NCBI RefSeq assembly: GCF_900188235.1
Contig: NZ_FZNT01000010.1
Span: forward strand, 1-64,000
Direction of reading: 5' to 3'
Length of the DNA: 64,000 bases
Source of the DNA: Lutibacter agarilyticus
GTDB lineage: Bacteria; Bacteroidota; Bacteroidia; Flavobacteriales; Flavobacteriaceae
The position numbers were made by a program, and so were the translations under genes. The notes beneath the pieces were generated by a model. That model was not told the DNA's origin, made no database searches, and saw only the letters and a program-made list of their open reading frames with translations. Below, in pieces: positions 7,484 through 16,211 of the stretch (positions within the stretch are counted from its first letter, which is position 1; each line of letters begins with the position of its first letter).

Positions 7484-8578
7484 ATGAAAACTATTAAATT
7501 TGTAAGCAACGATTTACATCAAAAAAAATTTACGACAGCATTGCGTAAAAATGTAAACGACTATTTTAAAGAAAATAAAATTTCAAAGAAAGGAAATTTA
7601 GCCATGTATATGCAATCGATTATAATGTTAGCATTTTATTTGATTCCTTTTGTAATTATTTTAACAATGTCTATAAATAATTGGGTAGCATTATTAATGG
7701 TTGTTTTAATGGGTGTAGGTTTAGCTGGTATTGGAATGAGTGTAATGCACGATGCTGTACACGGTTCATATTCAAACAAACAATGGGTAAATACTTTTTA
7801 TGGAGCAAGCATGTATTTATTAGGAAGTAATGTGTTGAATTGGGAAATACAACACAACCTTTTACATCATTCTTATACCAATGTAGATGGGTATGATCAA
7901 GACATAGCATCCAAAGGTCCTATTCGTTTATGTGAACATGCGCCATTGCATAAAATTCATAAGTACCAATACATTCATGCATTCTTTTTTTATGGACTAA
8001 TGACCATTGTGAAATTAACCAAAGACTTTACACAATTATTATATTTTTATAAAGTAAAACTAGTAAAATCTAGCTTAAATATAATGTATGAGTTTCTTAA
8101 AATGGTTTTTGTGAAAATCATGTATTTAGTTATTTTTATAGGGCTTCCTATTATATTAACACCCTTTAGTTGGTGGCAAGTAATTTTTGGCTTTTTTATA
8201 ATGCATTGGTTGGCTGGTTGTATTTTAAGTACTGTTTTTCAAATGGCTCATGTAGTTGAAGGAACAAAACAACCTTTGCCAAATAAAGATGGAATTATAC
8301 ATACTACTTGGATGGTACATCAATTAAACACTACGTCAGATTTTGCGAGAGATAACCTTTTTTTAAACTGGTATGTTGGTGGCTTAAATTTTCAAATTGA
8401 GCATCATTTATTTCCAAATATATGTCATGTTCATTACCGTAAAATTGCGCCAATTATTGAAAAAACAGCCATTAATTTTGGCTACAATTATAATTTAAAA
8501 CCAAGTTTTTTAGCTGCATTAAAATCTCACATAAAAAGATTAAAAGAATTAGGCCAAGCAAGTGATACGAAACTATAA
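7484..8578 (+). CDS. Membrane fatty acid desaturase (acyl-CoA/lipid type)
   Basis: A 364-residue di-iron membrane desaturase. The three histidine boxes are visible: HDAVH at 89-93, HNLLHH at 124-129 and QIEHHLFPN near residue 305. The variant QxxHH in the last box is typical of front-end (delta-5/delta-6-like) and linoleoyl-CoA desaturases. Hydrophobic stretches flank the boxes as expected. The enzyme needs O2 and reduced electron carrier and would adjust membrane fluidity. An FNR-like activator site lies upstream, which is unexpected for an oxygen-requiring enzyme unless the regulator signals low but not zero oxygen, or a different stress. Confidence 0.88.
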   Translation: MKTIKFVSNDLHQKKFTTALRKNVNDYFKENKISKKGNLAMYMQSIIMLAFYLIPFVIILTMSINNWVALLMVVLMGVGLAGIGMSVMHDAVHGSYSNKQWVNTFYGASMYLLGSNVLNWEIQHNLLHHSYTNVDGYDQDIASKGPIRLCEHAPLHKIHKYQYIHAFFFYGLMTIVKLTKDFTQLLYFYKVKLVKSSLNIMYEFLKMVFVKIMYLVIFIGLPIILTPFSWWQVIFGFFIMHWLAGCILSTVFQMAHVVEGTKQPLPNKDGIIHTTWMVHQLNTTSDFARDNLFLNWYVGGLNFQIEHHLFPNICHVHYRKIAPIIEKTAINFGYNYNLKPSFLAALKSHIKRLKELGQASDTKL

Positions 8579-8777
8579 TAAAGGATGCTATTAGTTAGTT
8601 TTTCTTCCATAAAAATCAAATTATCTTTTTTAATTTTTGCTACCTGTGTGCTAAAAATATAGCGGTTTTAATATGTACAAGTTTTTTAATAATTTCAAAT
8701 TAACCACTTAAAAATTAGAATTTTAATTTTTTTTTTGCGAAATTTATAGATAACTATGTTAAAAAGCGTAATGTATT

Positions 8778-10034
8778 ATGTTTCATCAGAATCCAAATAT
8801 TTTTGATATTCTTTTTGAAGCGATTCCTGAAGGAGTTATTGTTGTTAACGAAAAACGAATGATAGCTGCTACAAATGCTTCAATTGAGGGAATGTTTTGT
8901 TATAAAAAAGAGGAATTAATTCATCAACCAATAGAAATATTAATTCCAAAAAAATATCATTTAGAACATCCAAAGCATTTTGATGCATTCCTAAAAAAAA
9001 GTAGTATTAGAAAAATTTCTAATAATGTAAATTTAGTTGGAATAACTAAAAACAATAAAGAATTTCCTATAGAAATTGGCCTCAATCCATTTAAAGTAAA
9101 TGGAAGTACTTACATTATAGCTTTAATTATTGATATTACCAAGAGAAGGGATGATGAACGAAAAATTAAGTTTTTGAACTCTAAACTTGAAAAAAAAATA
9201 AAACTGCGAACGTTAGAATTGGAGAATACCATAAACCAGTTAAAACAATTAAATAAAGATTATAAAAGTGAAATAAAAAGGAGGATAGAAGCAGAGATAC
9301 AAATTAAAGATGCTTTAAAAAAAGAAAGAGAATTAAATGAACTAAAAACAAAGTTTCTTTCGATGGTTTCTCATGAGTTTAAAACCCCGTTAAGTGGTAT
9401 TTTAACCTCGGCTACTTTATTTGGAAAATATAAGCTTGAAGACCAACAACAAAACAGGGATAAACACATTGATATAATTACAAATAAAGTTCGTTATTTA
9501 AATAATATTATAAATGATTTTTTGTCTATTGAACGATTAGAATCAAATAAGGTAGTTTATAAATTTTCTGAATTTAACTTGAGTAAAATAGTTAATGAAG
9601 TTGTTTATAACTCCAATTTACTATTAAAACCTGGGCAACAAATAAATACTTCTAAAAATTCAGATGCATATATATTGTATCAAGATGAAAAAATTTTAGA
9701 ATTGGTTTTAACAAATATTATAAACAACGCTATAAAATACTCACCTCAGGATACAACTATTAATTTAGAATTTTATAAAGAAAAAAAGGCCATTGTTTTT
9801 AAAGTTACAGACAAAGGTATTGGAATCCCCAAAAAAGATCAGAAGTTTATATTTAATCGATATTTTAGAGCCGAAAATGCTTTAAATAGCCAAGGCACAG
9901 GTATTGGATTAAATATTGTAAAATCCCATTTAGAGAATTTAGGAGGTTCCATTATCTTTAGAAGTAAAGAAAATGAAGGCTCTATGTTTAAATTTGAATT
10001 GCCTATGAATTATGAAAAAAATTTTATTAATTGA
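8778..10034 (+). CDS. PAS-domain sensor histidine kinase
   Basis: A 418-residue kinase without membrane segments. A PAS domain spans about residues 10-122, a coiled coil of Lys/Glu-rich helices about 125-190, then the HisKA box FLSMVSHEFKTPLSG with the phosphorylated His at 199. The ATP-binding lobe shows NIINNAIKYSP (N box), DKGIGIP (G1) and GTGIGLNIV (G2). It is cytosolic, so the signal is probably internal. Its last 23 bases overlap the receiver-CRP gene, which makes that protein the obvious partner. No FNR-like site was found in front of it. Confidence 0.9.
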   Translation: MFHQNPNIFDILFEAIPEGVIVVNEKRMIAATNASIEGMFCYKKEELIHQPIEILIPKKYHLEHPKHFDAFLKKSSIRKISNNVNLVGITKNNKEFPIEIGLNPFKVNGSTYIIALIIDITKRRDDERKIKFLNSKLEKKIKLRTLELENTINQLKQLNKDYKSEIKRRIEAEIQIKDALKKERELNELKTKFLSMVSHEFKTPLSGILTSATLFGKYKLEDQQQNRDKHIDIITNKVRYLNNIINDFLSIERLESNKVVYKFSEFNLSKIVNEVVYNSNLLLKPGQQINTSKNSDAYILYQDEKILELVLTNIINNAIKYSPQDTTINLEFYKEKKAIVFKVTDKGIGIPKKDQKFIFNRYFRAENALNSQGTGIGLNIVKSHLENLGGSIIFRSKENEGSMFKFELPMNYEKNFIN

Positions 10035-11070
10035 GGATGATAAAGTTGTAAGAGAAAATACAGCAGAACTTTTAGAATTAGCAAATTACAAAGTTATATG
10101 CGCTTCCGAAGGAAAAAGCGGACTTGTTCAAGCAAAAAAACATATTCCAGATATTATTATTTGTGATATTATGATGCCTGAGCTAAATGGTTATGGCTTA
10201 TTGCAATTACTTTCAAGAGACAAAAATGTAAAGCATATTCCTTTTATTTTTCTTTCTGCAAAAACAGAACAAAAAGATATTCGTAAAGGAATGAACTTAG
10301 GTGCAGACGATTATATTACCAAACCTTTTGATGAATCTGAATTGTTTACAGCTATTGAAAGTAGGCTTGCAAAGATTGCAATTATTAAAGAAAGTTTAGG
10401 AGGAAAGCCAACAAATGAATTAACGGAAGAATTAGAAGCTCCTATAAAAGACTTAGAACATCTAAAAAAAATATTTTATAAAAAACTTGATGAATATACA
10501 TTTATGCCAAATGAAATTATTTATCACGAAGGTGGAAACTCAAATTATATTTATTTAATAAATGAAGGTGTTGTAAAAACATTTAATACTGATGAGCAAG
10601 GAAAAGAATTAATAACAGCAATTTACAAAGAAAACGATTTTTTTGGCTTTACTACATTCTCGCAAAATTTACCTTACCTAGAGTCTGCAAAAACCATTGA
10701 AAAAACAACATTAAAACGTTTATCTAAAAAGGATTTACAGTTAGTTTTAAAAAACAACCACAATGTAACATTTGAATTAATAGATCTTTTAAATGACAGT
10801 GTTTCAGATTTTAAAGGACAATTATTACAAATGGCATATAGCTCTGTACGAAAAAAAACAGCCAATACTATTTTAAAATTTACTGAAAAAATAAAGAAAA
10901 ATCATGACGATATTATAAAAATTTCTAGAAGTGATTTGGCAAGTATTGCAGGAATTGCCACAGAAACTTTTATTAGAACAATTTCCGACTTTAAAAAAGA
11001 AGGTTTAATTAAAATAAATGGTTATAATATTGAAATATTGGATCTTAAAAAATTAAAAAAGGTGAATTAA
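10012..11070 (+). CDS. Response regulator: receiver, cNMP-binding-like and CRP helix-turn-helix fusion
   Basis: A 352-residue three-part protein. The receiver domain (1-125) has E8/D9, the phospho-acceptor D52 in ICDIMMPE, S82 and K104. A cyclic-nucleotide-binding-like beta domain follows (about 150-240, with HEGGNSNYIYLINEGVVK), then a long helix and a CRP-type winged helix (about 280-345). The recognition helix reads ATETFIRTISDFKKEG: the Glu and Arg that read G and C in TGA half-sites of CRP and FNR are kept, while the Ser of FNR is Ile. No N-terminal iron-sulfur Cys cluster is present, so activation is likely by phosphorylation. It is the best candidate for the palindromes described here. 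Confidence 0.88.
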   Translation: MKKILLIEDDKVVRENTAELLELANYKVICASEGKSGLVQAKKHIPDIIICDIMMPELNGYGLLQLLSRDKNVKHIPFIFLSAKTEQKDIRKGMNLGADDYITKPFDESELFTAIESRLAKIAIIKESLGGKPTNELTEELEAPIKDLEHLKKIFYKKLDEYTFMPNEIIYHEGGNSNYIYLINEGVVKTFNTDEQGKELITAIYKENDFFGFTTFSQNLPYLESAKTIEKTTLKRLSKKDLQLVLKNNHNVTFELIDLLNDSVSDFKGQLLQMAYSSVRKKTANTILKFTEKIKKNHDDIIKISRSDLASIAGIATETFIRTISDFKKEGLIKINGYNIEILDLKKLKKVN

Positions 11071-11092
11071 TAGTTTCGCAATAAGCTTAGTT

Positions 11093-11136
11093 TTGATATA
11101 TATCATTTTACAAGATATTTTAAGTTACTAAATTTA
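11093..11136 (+). promoter_or_regulatory. FNR/CRP-like site plus -7 box, site 5 (universal stress protein)
   Basis: TTGATATATATCAT (11093-11106) is close to the ideal palindrome. TAAATTTA (11129-11136) stands at the 33-bp centre spacing. The predicted start near 11140 leaves about 20 bases to the ATG. It lies 22 bases after the regulator gene, so the stress gene has its own promoter. Confidence 0.7.
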
Positions 11137-11159
11137 AGTAACCTTAAAATATAATTAAA

Positions 11160-11996
11160 ATGAAAAACATCTTAATTCCAACCGACTTTTCCGAAAATTC
11201 TTGGAACGCCATTGTTTATGGGCTAGAATATTTTAAAAATACAAATTGCACTTTTTACCTGTTGAATGTAAGCTTATATACATTACCTGTAAATGGTGAT
11301 GCGCCTATTAGTGCATCACTCGAAATTCAAGAAGCCCTAATAAAGGCGGCAAAAGCTGAATTGAAAACGACAGAAAAAAAAATAAATACATTATACCCTA
11401 ATAAAAAGCATACGTTTCACACAATTTCAAGTTATAATTTTTTTATTGAAGCTGTAAAAACACTTGTTAAAGAAAAAAAAATTGATCTTATAATAATGGG
11501 TACAAAAGGTGCTTCCGGACTTACAGAAATGATTATAGGAAGTAATACCGCCGATTTAATTACTCAAGTAAAATGTCCGGTATTAATAGTTCCAGAAAAC
11601 GCAACATATAGCACTCCAAAAGAAATTGCGTTTCCAACAGATTATAATATTTATTACAATCCTGATATTTTAATTGAAATTATCGATTTAGCAAAAGAAC
11701 ATACATCAGCAATAAGAATATTGCATGTGGCAAATAAAGGAGAAGAATTAACAGCCTTTCAGAAAGAAAATAAAGAATTACTACACAATATTTTTACAAA
11801 TGAGCAACATAGTTTTCATTTGGTTACCAATAAAAAAGTAGCATTAGGAATTCAGTGTTTTATTGAAAGTAGAGATATTGATATGATGGTTATGATAGCA
11901 AAAAACATCAATCTTTTTCAGCGTATTTTGTTTAAGCCAACTGTTGAAGATATAAGCTACCATACAAAAATACCGTTCTTAGTGTTACACGAATAA
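11160..11996 (+). CDS. Tandem-domain universal stress protein
   Basis: A 278-residue protein of two Usp domains. The first begins ILIPTDFSENSWNAIVYGLEYF and carries the ATP-binding pattern G-x2-G-x9-G-S (GTKGASGLTEMIIGSNT). The second half (EIAFPTDYNIYYNPDILIEI onward) keeps the fold but has lost the glycine motif, ending AKNINLFQRILFKPTVEDISYHTKIPFLVLHE. Such proteins help survival under starvation or oxygen limitation. The gene follows the two-component pair and has an FNR-like promoter. A small membrane protein gene follows 11 bases on. Confidence 0.9.
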   Translation: MKNILIPTDFSENSWNAIVYGLEYFKNTNCTFYLLNVSLYTLPVNGDAPISASLEIQEALIKAAKAELKTTEKKINTLYPNKKHTFHTISSYNFFIEAVKTLVKEKKIDLIIMGTKGASGLTEMIIGSNTADLITQVKCPVLIVPENATYSTPKEIAFPTDYNIYYNPDILIEIIDLAKEHTSAIRILHVANKGEELTAFQKENKELLHNIFTNEQHSFHLVTNKKVALGIQCFIESRDIDMMVMIAKNINLFQRILFKPTVEDISYHTKIPFLVLHE

Positions 11997-12007
11997 AAGC
12001 GAATATT

Positions 12008-12397
12008 ATGGAAGATATATCACTTTTTTTAGCGAAATTTTGGGGTTGGTACTTAATTGTTTTTTTCTTAATATTAAGCTTCAATCCTAAGCGCATATTG
12101 CAAATAATGGACGATTTAAAAGATCAGAAATTTGTAATCCTGGCTTCATTTCAAGCAATTATTATAGGCCTTTTAAATATTTTATTTCACGATGTTTGGG
12201 AGCGTGATTATCGAATAATTATTACACTAATAGGTTGGCTAGCTTTATTTATAGGATTAACACTGTTTATTTTTCCAAAACAAACAGTTAAATGTTTAAG
12301 TTATATCAATATTAAATTTATTCAATTAATTTATATACTACTGTTTTTTATAGGAATATTTTTATTGAATAAAGGTTATGGAATTATTTTTTATTAA
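12008..12397 (+). CDS. Small membrane protein, four helices
   Basis: A 129-residue hydrophobic protein with four predicted membrane segments: WYLIVFFLILSF, FVILASFQAIIIGLLNILF, ITLIGWLALFIGLTLFIF and FIQLIYILLFFIGIFLL. I do not recognise a named family with confidence. It is 11 bases downstream of the universal stress gene and shares its predicted promoter. A short Asp/Lys loop (MDDLKDQK) lies after the first helix. Confidence 0.65.
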   Translation: MEDISLFLAKFWGWYLIVFFLILSFNPKRILQIMDDLKDQKFVILASFQAIIIGLLNILFHDVWERDYRIIITLIGWLALFIGLTLFIFPKQTVKCLSYINIKFIQLIYILLFFIGIFLLNKGYGIIFY

Positions 12398-12405
12398 TAT
12401 TTATA

Positions 12406-12471
12406 ATGATAACTATCATATTAATAATTGATGGTCGTCATTTTTTTGGTCAGAATTAGCATATATATTTG
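12406..12471 (+). promoter_or_regulatory. Two tandem FNR/CRP-like sites plus perfect -7 box, site 6
   Basis: ATGATAACTATCAT (12406-12419) and TTGATGGTCGTCAT (12428-12441) are 22 bp apart, two helical turns. The second lies 33 bp from TATATTTG (12464-12471), a perfect TAnnTTTG. This is the best promoter of the set, yet no reading frame of useful length follows it. Confidence 0.65.
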
Positions 12472-12474
12472 TAA

Positions 12475-12665
12475 TATAGTTTAATAGTTCTTTGAATTTA
12501 AAGTTGAAAAAGTATAATGAAGAGGTTTAGATACAATTGATGGGTTTGGTTTAGTATGTTAAATTTTTAGCAGTAAAAATTTTTTGAAAGATCATTTCAA
12601 TGTCAAAAAGTTACTAAAATCTTTTCATAAGGGAAACAGGAGGTTTAGGCTTCCTGTTTCTTATC
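12475..12665 (+). ncRNA. Candidate FnrS-like small RNA
   Basis: Within the gap 12398-12895 the strongest FNR-like promoter of the window leads into about 190 bases with only very short frames (7 codons at most from the ATGs I checked). The segment ends at a stem (GAAACAGGA, 12633-12641, with its complement at 12652-12660, extendable by G-U pairs) followed by a T-rich run. In enterobacteria FNR activates the small RNA FnrS from such a promoter. If the first hairpin is leaky the transcript could run on to the strong terminator at 12789-12822. Confidence 0.5.
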
Positions 12666-12788
12666 ATATTTAGTTTTAGCTATAAGGGTTATAATTTAGT
12701 TCAGTAGTAACCAGTTTTAGTTTTGGTAAACATAAGACCAACATAAGAAATTGGATAAATACATTGAATACAAATTTTAGCACTTCAT

Positions 12789-12822
12789 AAAGAAACGAGC
12801 GATTTTAATCGCTCGTTTCTTT
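12789..12822. terminator. Strong intrinsic terminator
   Basis: Perfect 16-bp arms (AAAGAAACGAGCGATT) with a 2-base loop, followed by TTC and A/T-rich sequence. It lies between the candidate small RNA on the plus strand and the end of the broken phosphoribosyltransferase on the minus strand and can serve both. Confidence 0.8.
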
Positions 12823-12895
12823 TTCTTAAAAAAATACGATTCAAAACAGAATTCTTATCATTAAATAAAATTACAGTTGAACTATTTATGTTTAG

Positions 12896-13551
12896 TTAGG
12901 TATTTAAGTTACTCATAGATAAATTTTCAGCTGTTTTTTTCAACCATTGAATAACCTCTTCATCTTTTACTTGATTAAAGTTTTCGTAAAATTGCCCAAC
13001 AGTATTAAAATTACTAGGAATTAATAAACAAATTACCCGATGAATATAAGGGCTTTGTTTTATTTTTTTATAGGCGGAATTTGAGGCCACAGGCAATGCT
13101 ACAACAATTTCAACTGGATTTTTTAGATGTATCAAGTTAATACTTGATAGCAATGTACTTCCTGTAGCTGCTCCATCGTCAACTAACAATATAATTTTAC
13201 CTCTAAAATCCAAGGGTTTTTTATGACCATAATACAATTGAAGTCTTTTTTTAAAATAGTTCTAATACGTTGTGTTTCCTCTTCAATATAGGTGTTTGAA
13301 ATTCCAATCAAACCATCATTCAAGGTTTGACTTTTTAATGTTACTGCGTCAATAGCATATTCTTTATTTTAAGGATGTCCAATTTTTTTAGACAATACAA
13401 TTTCTAACGGAGCATTTAATTTTTCAGCAATAATAGCTCCTATTGAAACGGCTCCTCTTGGTATTGCTACAACCAGAACATTTTTATTATTGCTGTATTC
13501 TATTAACTTATTAGCTAGTAATTCACCAACTTCTTCTCTGTCTTTAAACAT
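12896..13551 (-). pseudogene. Broken phosphoribosyltransferase
   Basis: Two adjoining frames together form one phosphoribosyltransferase. The first (13551-13369) starts MFKDREEVGELLANKL and reaches LSKKIGHP, where TAA replaces a sense codon. The same frame then continues NKEYAIDAVTLKSQTLNDG and runs to ILKK, where a run of seven A needs one more base to enter the frame RLQLYYGHKKPLDF. That frame carries the PRPP loop IILLVDDGAATGST and ends near 12896. So there is one nonsense change and one single-base deletion. The deletion in a homopolymer could be a sequencing error; the stop is not in one. It follows DUF2267 by 46 bases. Confidence 0.8.
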
Positions 13552-13597
13552 GTTTTTAATTTTTAAATTATAAAGCTTGTTGTGTTAAAAAATAGAT

Positions 13598-14047
13598 TTA
13601 AATAATCATTTTTTTATAAATGATAGATTTAAGATCTTTAGGCAATTCACTTCTAATATCTTCCAATTCTCCTAAAGAAATATACATACGTAATAATTTA
13701 AATGTATTGTTTATGTAAATTTTTGCTTGCGCATCGGATTCAAAATCATGCCAAGCAGTTACACCGTTAAAATCTCGAATCAATTCAATAAATTCGCTCA
13801 TTTTTTTTATTTTATTTCTTCTGATATGTGTGGTCCAGCCATTAACATATACAGCTTTTAAAAACATAGGCAGTTGAGCTAATAATTGTAGTGATTCTTC
13901 AGTAGATATTATTTCACGTAATCCGTGTAAAACTGAAGATAAAACTCTCCCCGCTTTACTCATATCATCTTCCAGTTGTAATTTTTTAGCGTACTTTTTC
14001 ATAAAAGTAGCTGCTTCGGTTGCAAAGTGATCAAAATTTAGTGCCAT
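13598..14047 (-). CDS. DUF2267 protein
   Basis: A 149-residue protein from the chosen start (MALNFDHFATEAATFMKKYAK). It shows the DUF2267 plan: an N-terminal helix, AGRVLSSVLHGLREIISTEE, then AQLPMFLKAVYVNGW, a very typical family motif, and a second helical half. Such proteins are found beside stress and phosphoribosyltransferase genes, but their role is unknown. An in-frame Met at 14146 would add 33 residues that do not look like the family, so the internal start is preferred. Its FNR-like promoter is upstream, and the broken phosphoribosyltransferase follows. Confidence 0.8.
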   Translation of the reverse strand: MALNFDHFATEAATFMKKYAKKLQLEDDMSKAGRVLSSVLHGLREIISTEESLQLLAQLPMFLKAVYVNGWTTHIRRNKIKKMSEFIELIRDFNGVTAWHDFESDAQAKIYINNTFKLLRMYISLGELEDIRSELPKDLKSIIYKKMII

Positions 14048-14165
14048 TGTAAAGTGTTTAAATTTTTTGATATCCTGTTTCTGTTTTTTTTCAATAAAGC
14101 AATTATTAAAGAGCAAGAAGCCTGGAAATTGATTTGGTGCTTTCATACTTAACTTGGGGTATACT

Positions 14166-14209
14166 TAAAATTAGAACTAGAAGGGCTAAATTGAAATGAT
14201 ATTCCTCAA
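14166..14209 (-). promoter_or_regulatory. FNR/CRP-like site plus -7 box, site 7 (DUF2267)
   Basis: Read on the minus strand, TTGAGGAATATCAT (14209-14196) is followed by TAATTTTA (14173-14166) at the 33-bp centre spacing. Both elements are identical to those of site 1, more than 11 kb away. Confidence 0.7.
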
Positions 14210-14265
14210 TGGTATGCAGACTAAAAGAATTTAGAATAAGTGTGTGTTTAATTTAAGTTTTTTGG

Positions 14266-14310
14266 TTGATTGATATCATTTAAAACCCCTTTTGTTTTAA
14301 CGTACTTAGT
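14266..14310 (+). promoter_or_regulatory. FNR/CRP-like site plus -7 box, site 8
   Basis: TTGATTGATATCAT (14266-14279) precedes TACTTAGT (14303-14310). Here the centre spacing is 34 bp, the only member off by one, and the -7 match is poor. It faces away from site 7, so the two form a divergent pair 70 bp apart. Confidence 0.55.
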
Positions 14311-14328
14311 GAAATAAAAAATTTATTT

Positions 14329-14775
14329 ATGATGAAAACTAAACTAAAAAAAGATTGGCAGGGTGCAGAAAAAACCATAGAAGAAATGCATAACGATGCA
14401 AGGCTTTGGAAATCTGAAGTTAATTTTATAGAAGATGAAATTCGTTTTTTAGAACATTTATTAAGTTTCAATTATATAGAATTATTACATGTGGGTTTAT
14501 ATAAAAAAATTGAATATTTTGTAAATGAATTAACCACCCAGAAAAAAAATGGGAAAACATTATTGAAACTTATTAAAGAGCATGAATTAGTATTAGCGGA
14601 TTTAATTTCAAAAAACAGTGCAACTGAAAACAAGATTTTTTTGAAAAAGCATAGAAATTTGCACAATAAAATTGAAAAATATTTTTATTTTTTTAAAAAC
14701 AATAAAAAGCAAATTTTTAAAATTATTGAAAAAATAATGAGAGAAAAGAATAAGAAAATGTTACTAAACTCCTGA
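14329..14775 (+). CDS. Helical coiled-coil protein of unknown function
   Basis: A 148-residue, very Lys/Glu-rich protein predicted to be all helical: WQGAEKTIEEMHNDARLWKSEVNFIEDEIRFLEHLL, then KIEYFVNELTTQKKNGKTLLKLIKEHE and a basic C-terminus (KKQIFKIIEKIMREKNKKM). There is no signal peptide. The first residue could be the second Met. I do not recognise the family. Its FNR-like promoter and its place in the stress block suggest a stress role. Confidence 0.6.
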   Translation: MMKTKLKKDWQGAEKTIEEMHNDARLWKSEVNFIEDEIRFLEHLLSFNYIELLHVGLYKKIEYFVNELTTQKKNGKTLLKLIKEHELVLADLISKNSATENKIFLKKHRNLHNKIEKYFYFFKNNKKQIFKIIEKIMREKNKKMLLNS

Positions 14776-14879
14776 TTTTTTGAATCAGAACTGTTAATTA
14801 TTAATGTACGAATGCATATTTTGCAACACAACCGTTTATTGTATTACAAGGTGTTAGTTTTTATTTTAAAATTCCCATT

Positions 14880-16037
14880 TTAGTGTTTTTGAGGTAATGA
14901 GAAATTAAATTTACTTCCAACTAGTTTATTGCTCTCAGCCCAAATAGAACCATTGTGCATTGCTATAAATTCTTTGCAAAGTAACAAGCCTAAACCTGTA
15001 CCTGTTTCTTTATTAGTACCTAATGTAGAGTGGCTATAATCAATTCGAAACAACTTGGCGAGATCTTCTTTTTCAATTCCAATACCATTGTCAGTTACTG
15101 AAACAATTAATTCTTCCGCTTTAATTTCAATGCTAATTGTAATTTTACCACTAGGATTTGTGAATTTTATTGCGTTGGTTATAAGGTTTCTTAAAATGGT
15201 TTTCACCATAGCTTTATCAGCTATTAAATGTATCTTTTGAGGTAGTTTTTTTGAAATAAATATAGATTTTTGTTGCGCTGAATCATTCAATAAATCCACA
15301 ACATCATTTACCGTAGCAACAAACTCAAAGTTCTCTGGATTAAATTTAATACTTCCAGTTTGTGTTCTAGACCATTCCAATAAATTTGTAAGTAAATTCA
15401 TAGCACGTTCAGAAGAATCTCGAATTATTTTGGCATAATTTTCAATAGCATTATAGTTCTTTTTTTGTATTTGGTTTAAAAGAATTTCGCTAAATCCAAC
15501 AATACCATTAAACGGACTCCTTAGGTCATGTCCAATTATTGAAAAAAAACGATCTTTAGTGCGATTAGCTTCACGTAAACGAGTGCTAATTTCTAACAAT
15601 TCTTTTTCCGTTTTTTTCCGTTCGGTAATATCACGAACATTAAGTACTACAGATTTAATTAACGGATTATTAATTTGATTGGTTCCAAATGCTTCCAAAT
15701 AAACCCAACTACCATTTTTATGTAAATGCCTGTAATGTACACCACCGTTTGTATCATTTTCTAATATGGCTTTGAGCCCTGCCAATGTTTTTTCCTGATC
15801 CTCCGGATGAATCATTTTTTCGATAACAGAAATATGAATTAATTCTTCTGGCTTAAAACCTAAAATTCGCTCACATGATTCACTAACATAATGCTGAATT
15901 CCATTAGCATCTAAAAGTACTAATATATCAAATGAATTTTTAATGAGTTGGTTGAATTTATCAGCATTACTCTTTTTGAATTCTTCTAATTGTTGTTCTA
16001 ACTCTTTGTATGTAGGCTTTCTATTCATTGATGCCAA
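14880..16037 (-). CDS. PAS-domain sensor histidine kinase, orphan
   Basis: A 385-residue cytosolic kinase. After a short coiled coil (YKELEQQLEEFKKSN) comes a PAS domain with PAC segment (about 25-140, ending VVLNVRDITERKKTEKEL), then the HisKA box FFSIIGHDLRSPFNG with His at 170, and the ATPase lobe: NLITNAIKFTNPSG, VTDNGIGI and GTGLGLLLCKEF. No response regulator is adjacent. Because its own promoter carries the FNR-like site, it may feed into the receiver-CRP protein encoded 5 kb away. Start could also be Met4. Confidence 0.88.
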   Translation of the reverse strand: MASMNRKPTYKELEQQLEEFKKSNADKFNQLIKNSFDILVLLDANGIQHYVSESCERILGFKPEELIHISVIEKMIHPEDQEKTLAGLKAILENDTNGGVHYRHLHKNGSWVYLEAFGTNQINNPLIKSVVLNVRDITERKKTEKELLEISTRLREANRTKDRFFSIIGHDLRSPFNGIVGFSEILLNQIQKKNYNAIENYAKIIRDSSERAMNLLTNLLEWSRTQTGSIKFNPENFEFVATVNDVVDLLNDSAQQKSIFISKKLPQKIHLIADKAMVKTILRNLITNAIKFTNPSGKITISIEIKAEELIVSVTDNGIGIEKEDLAKLFRIDYSHSTLGTNKETGTGLGLLLCKEFIAMHNGSIWAESNKLVGSKFNFSLPQKH

Positions 16038-16131
16038 TTTATTGTGTCAATTACAAAACAATTTTCAGTAGTTTTTTTTCAGGTTAAAATGCAACTGTAA
16101 AATATAATTTAGATGGTAATTTATTTCATCC

Positions 16132-16175
16132 CTAAAATAGGTTTTATTAAACATGTAAAGTATGATTTAAGTCAT
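16132..16175 (-). promoter_or_regulatory. FNR/CRP-like site plus -7 box, site 9 (PAS kinase)
   Basis: On the minus strand ATGACTTAAATCAT (16175-16162) is followed by TATTTTAG (16139-16132) with 33 bp between centres. The predicted leader is about 90 bases. Confidence 0.5.
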
Positions 16176-16211
16176 TTGTGTTATTATATACACAAGTATC
16201 ATAATGTTTAA

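Noticed and set aside
8579..8777. Autoregulatory FNR-like site before the PAS kinase and receiver-CRP genes
   Set aside because: No TGA-N6-TCA palindrome was found in this gap.
12583..12600. TTGAAAGATCATTTCAA, close to the FNR-like palindrome
   Set aside because: The gap between TTGA and TCAT is four bases instead of six, and no -7 box lies at the right distance.
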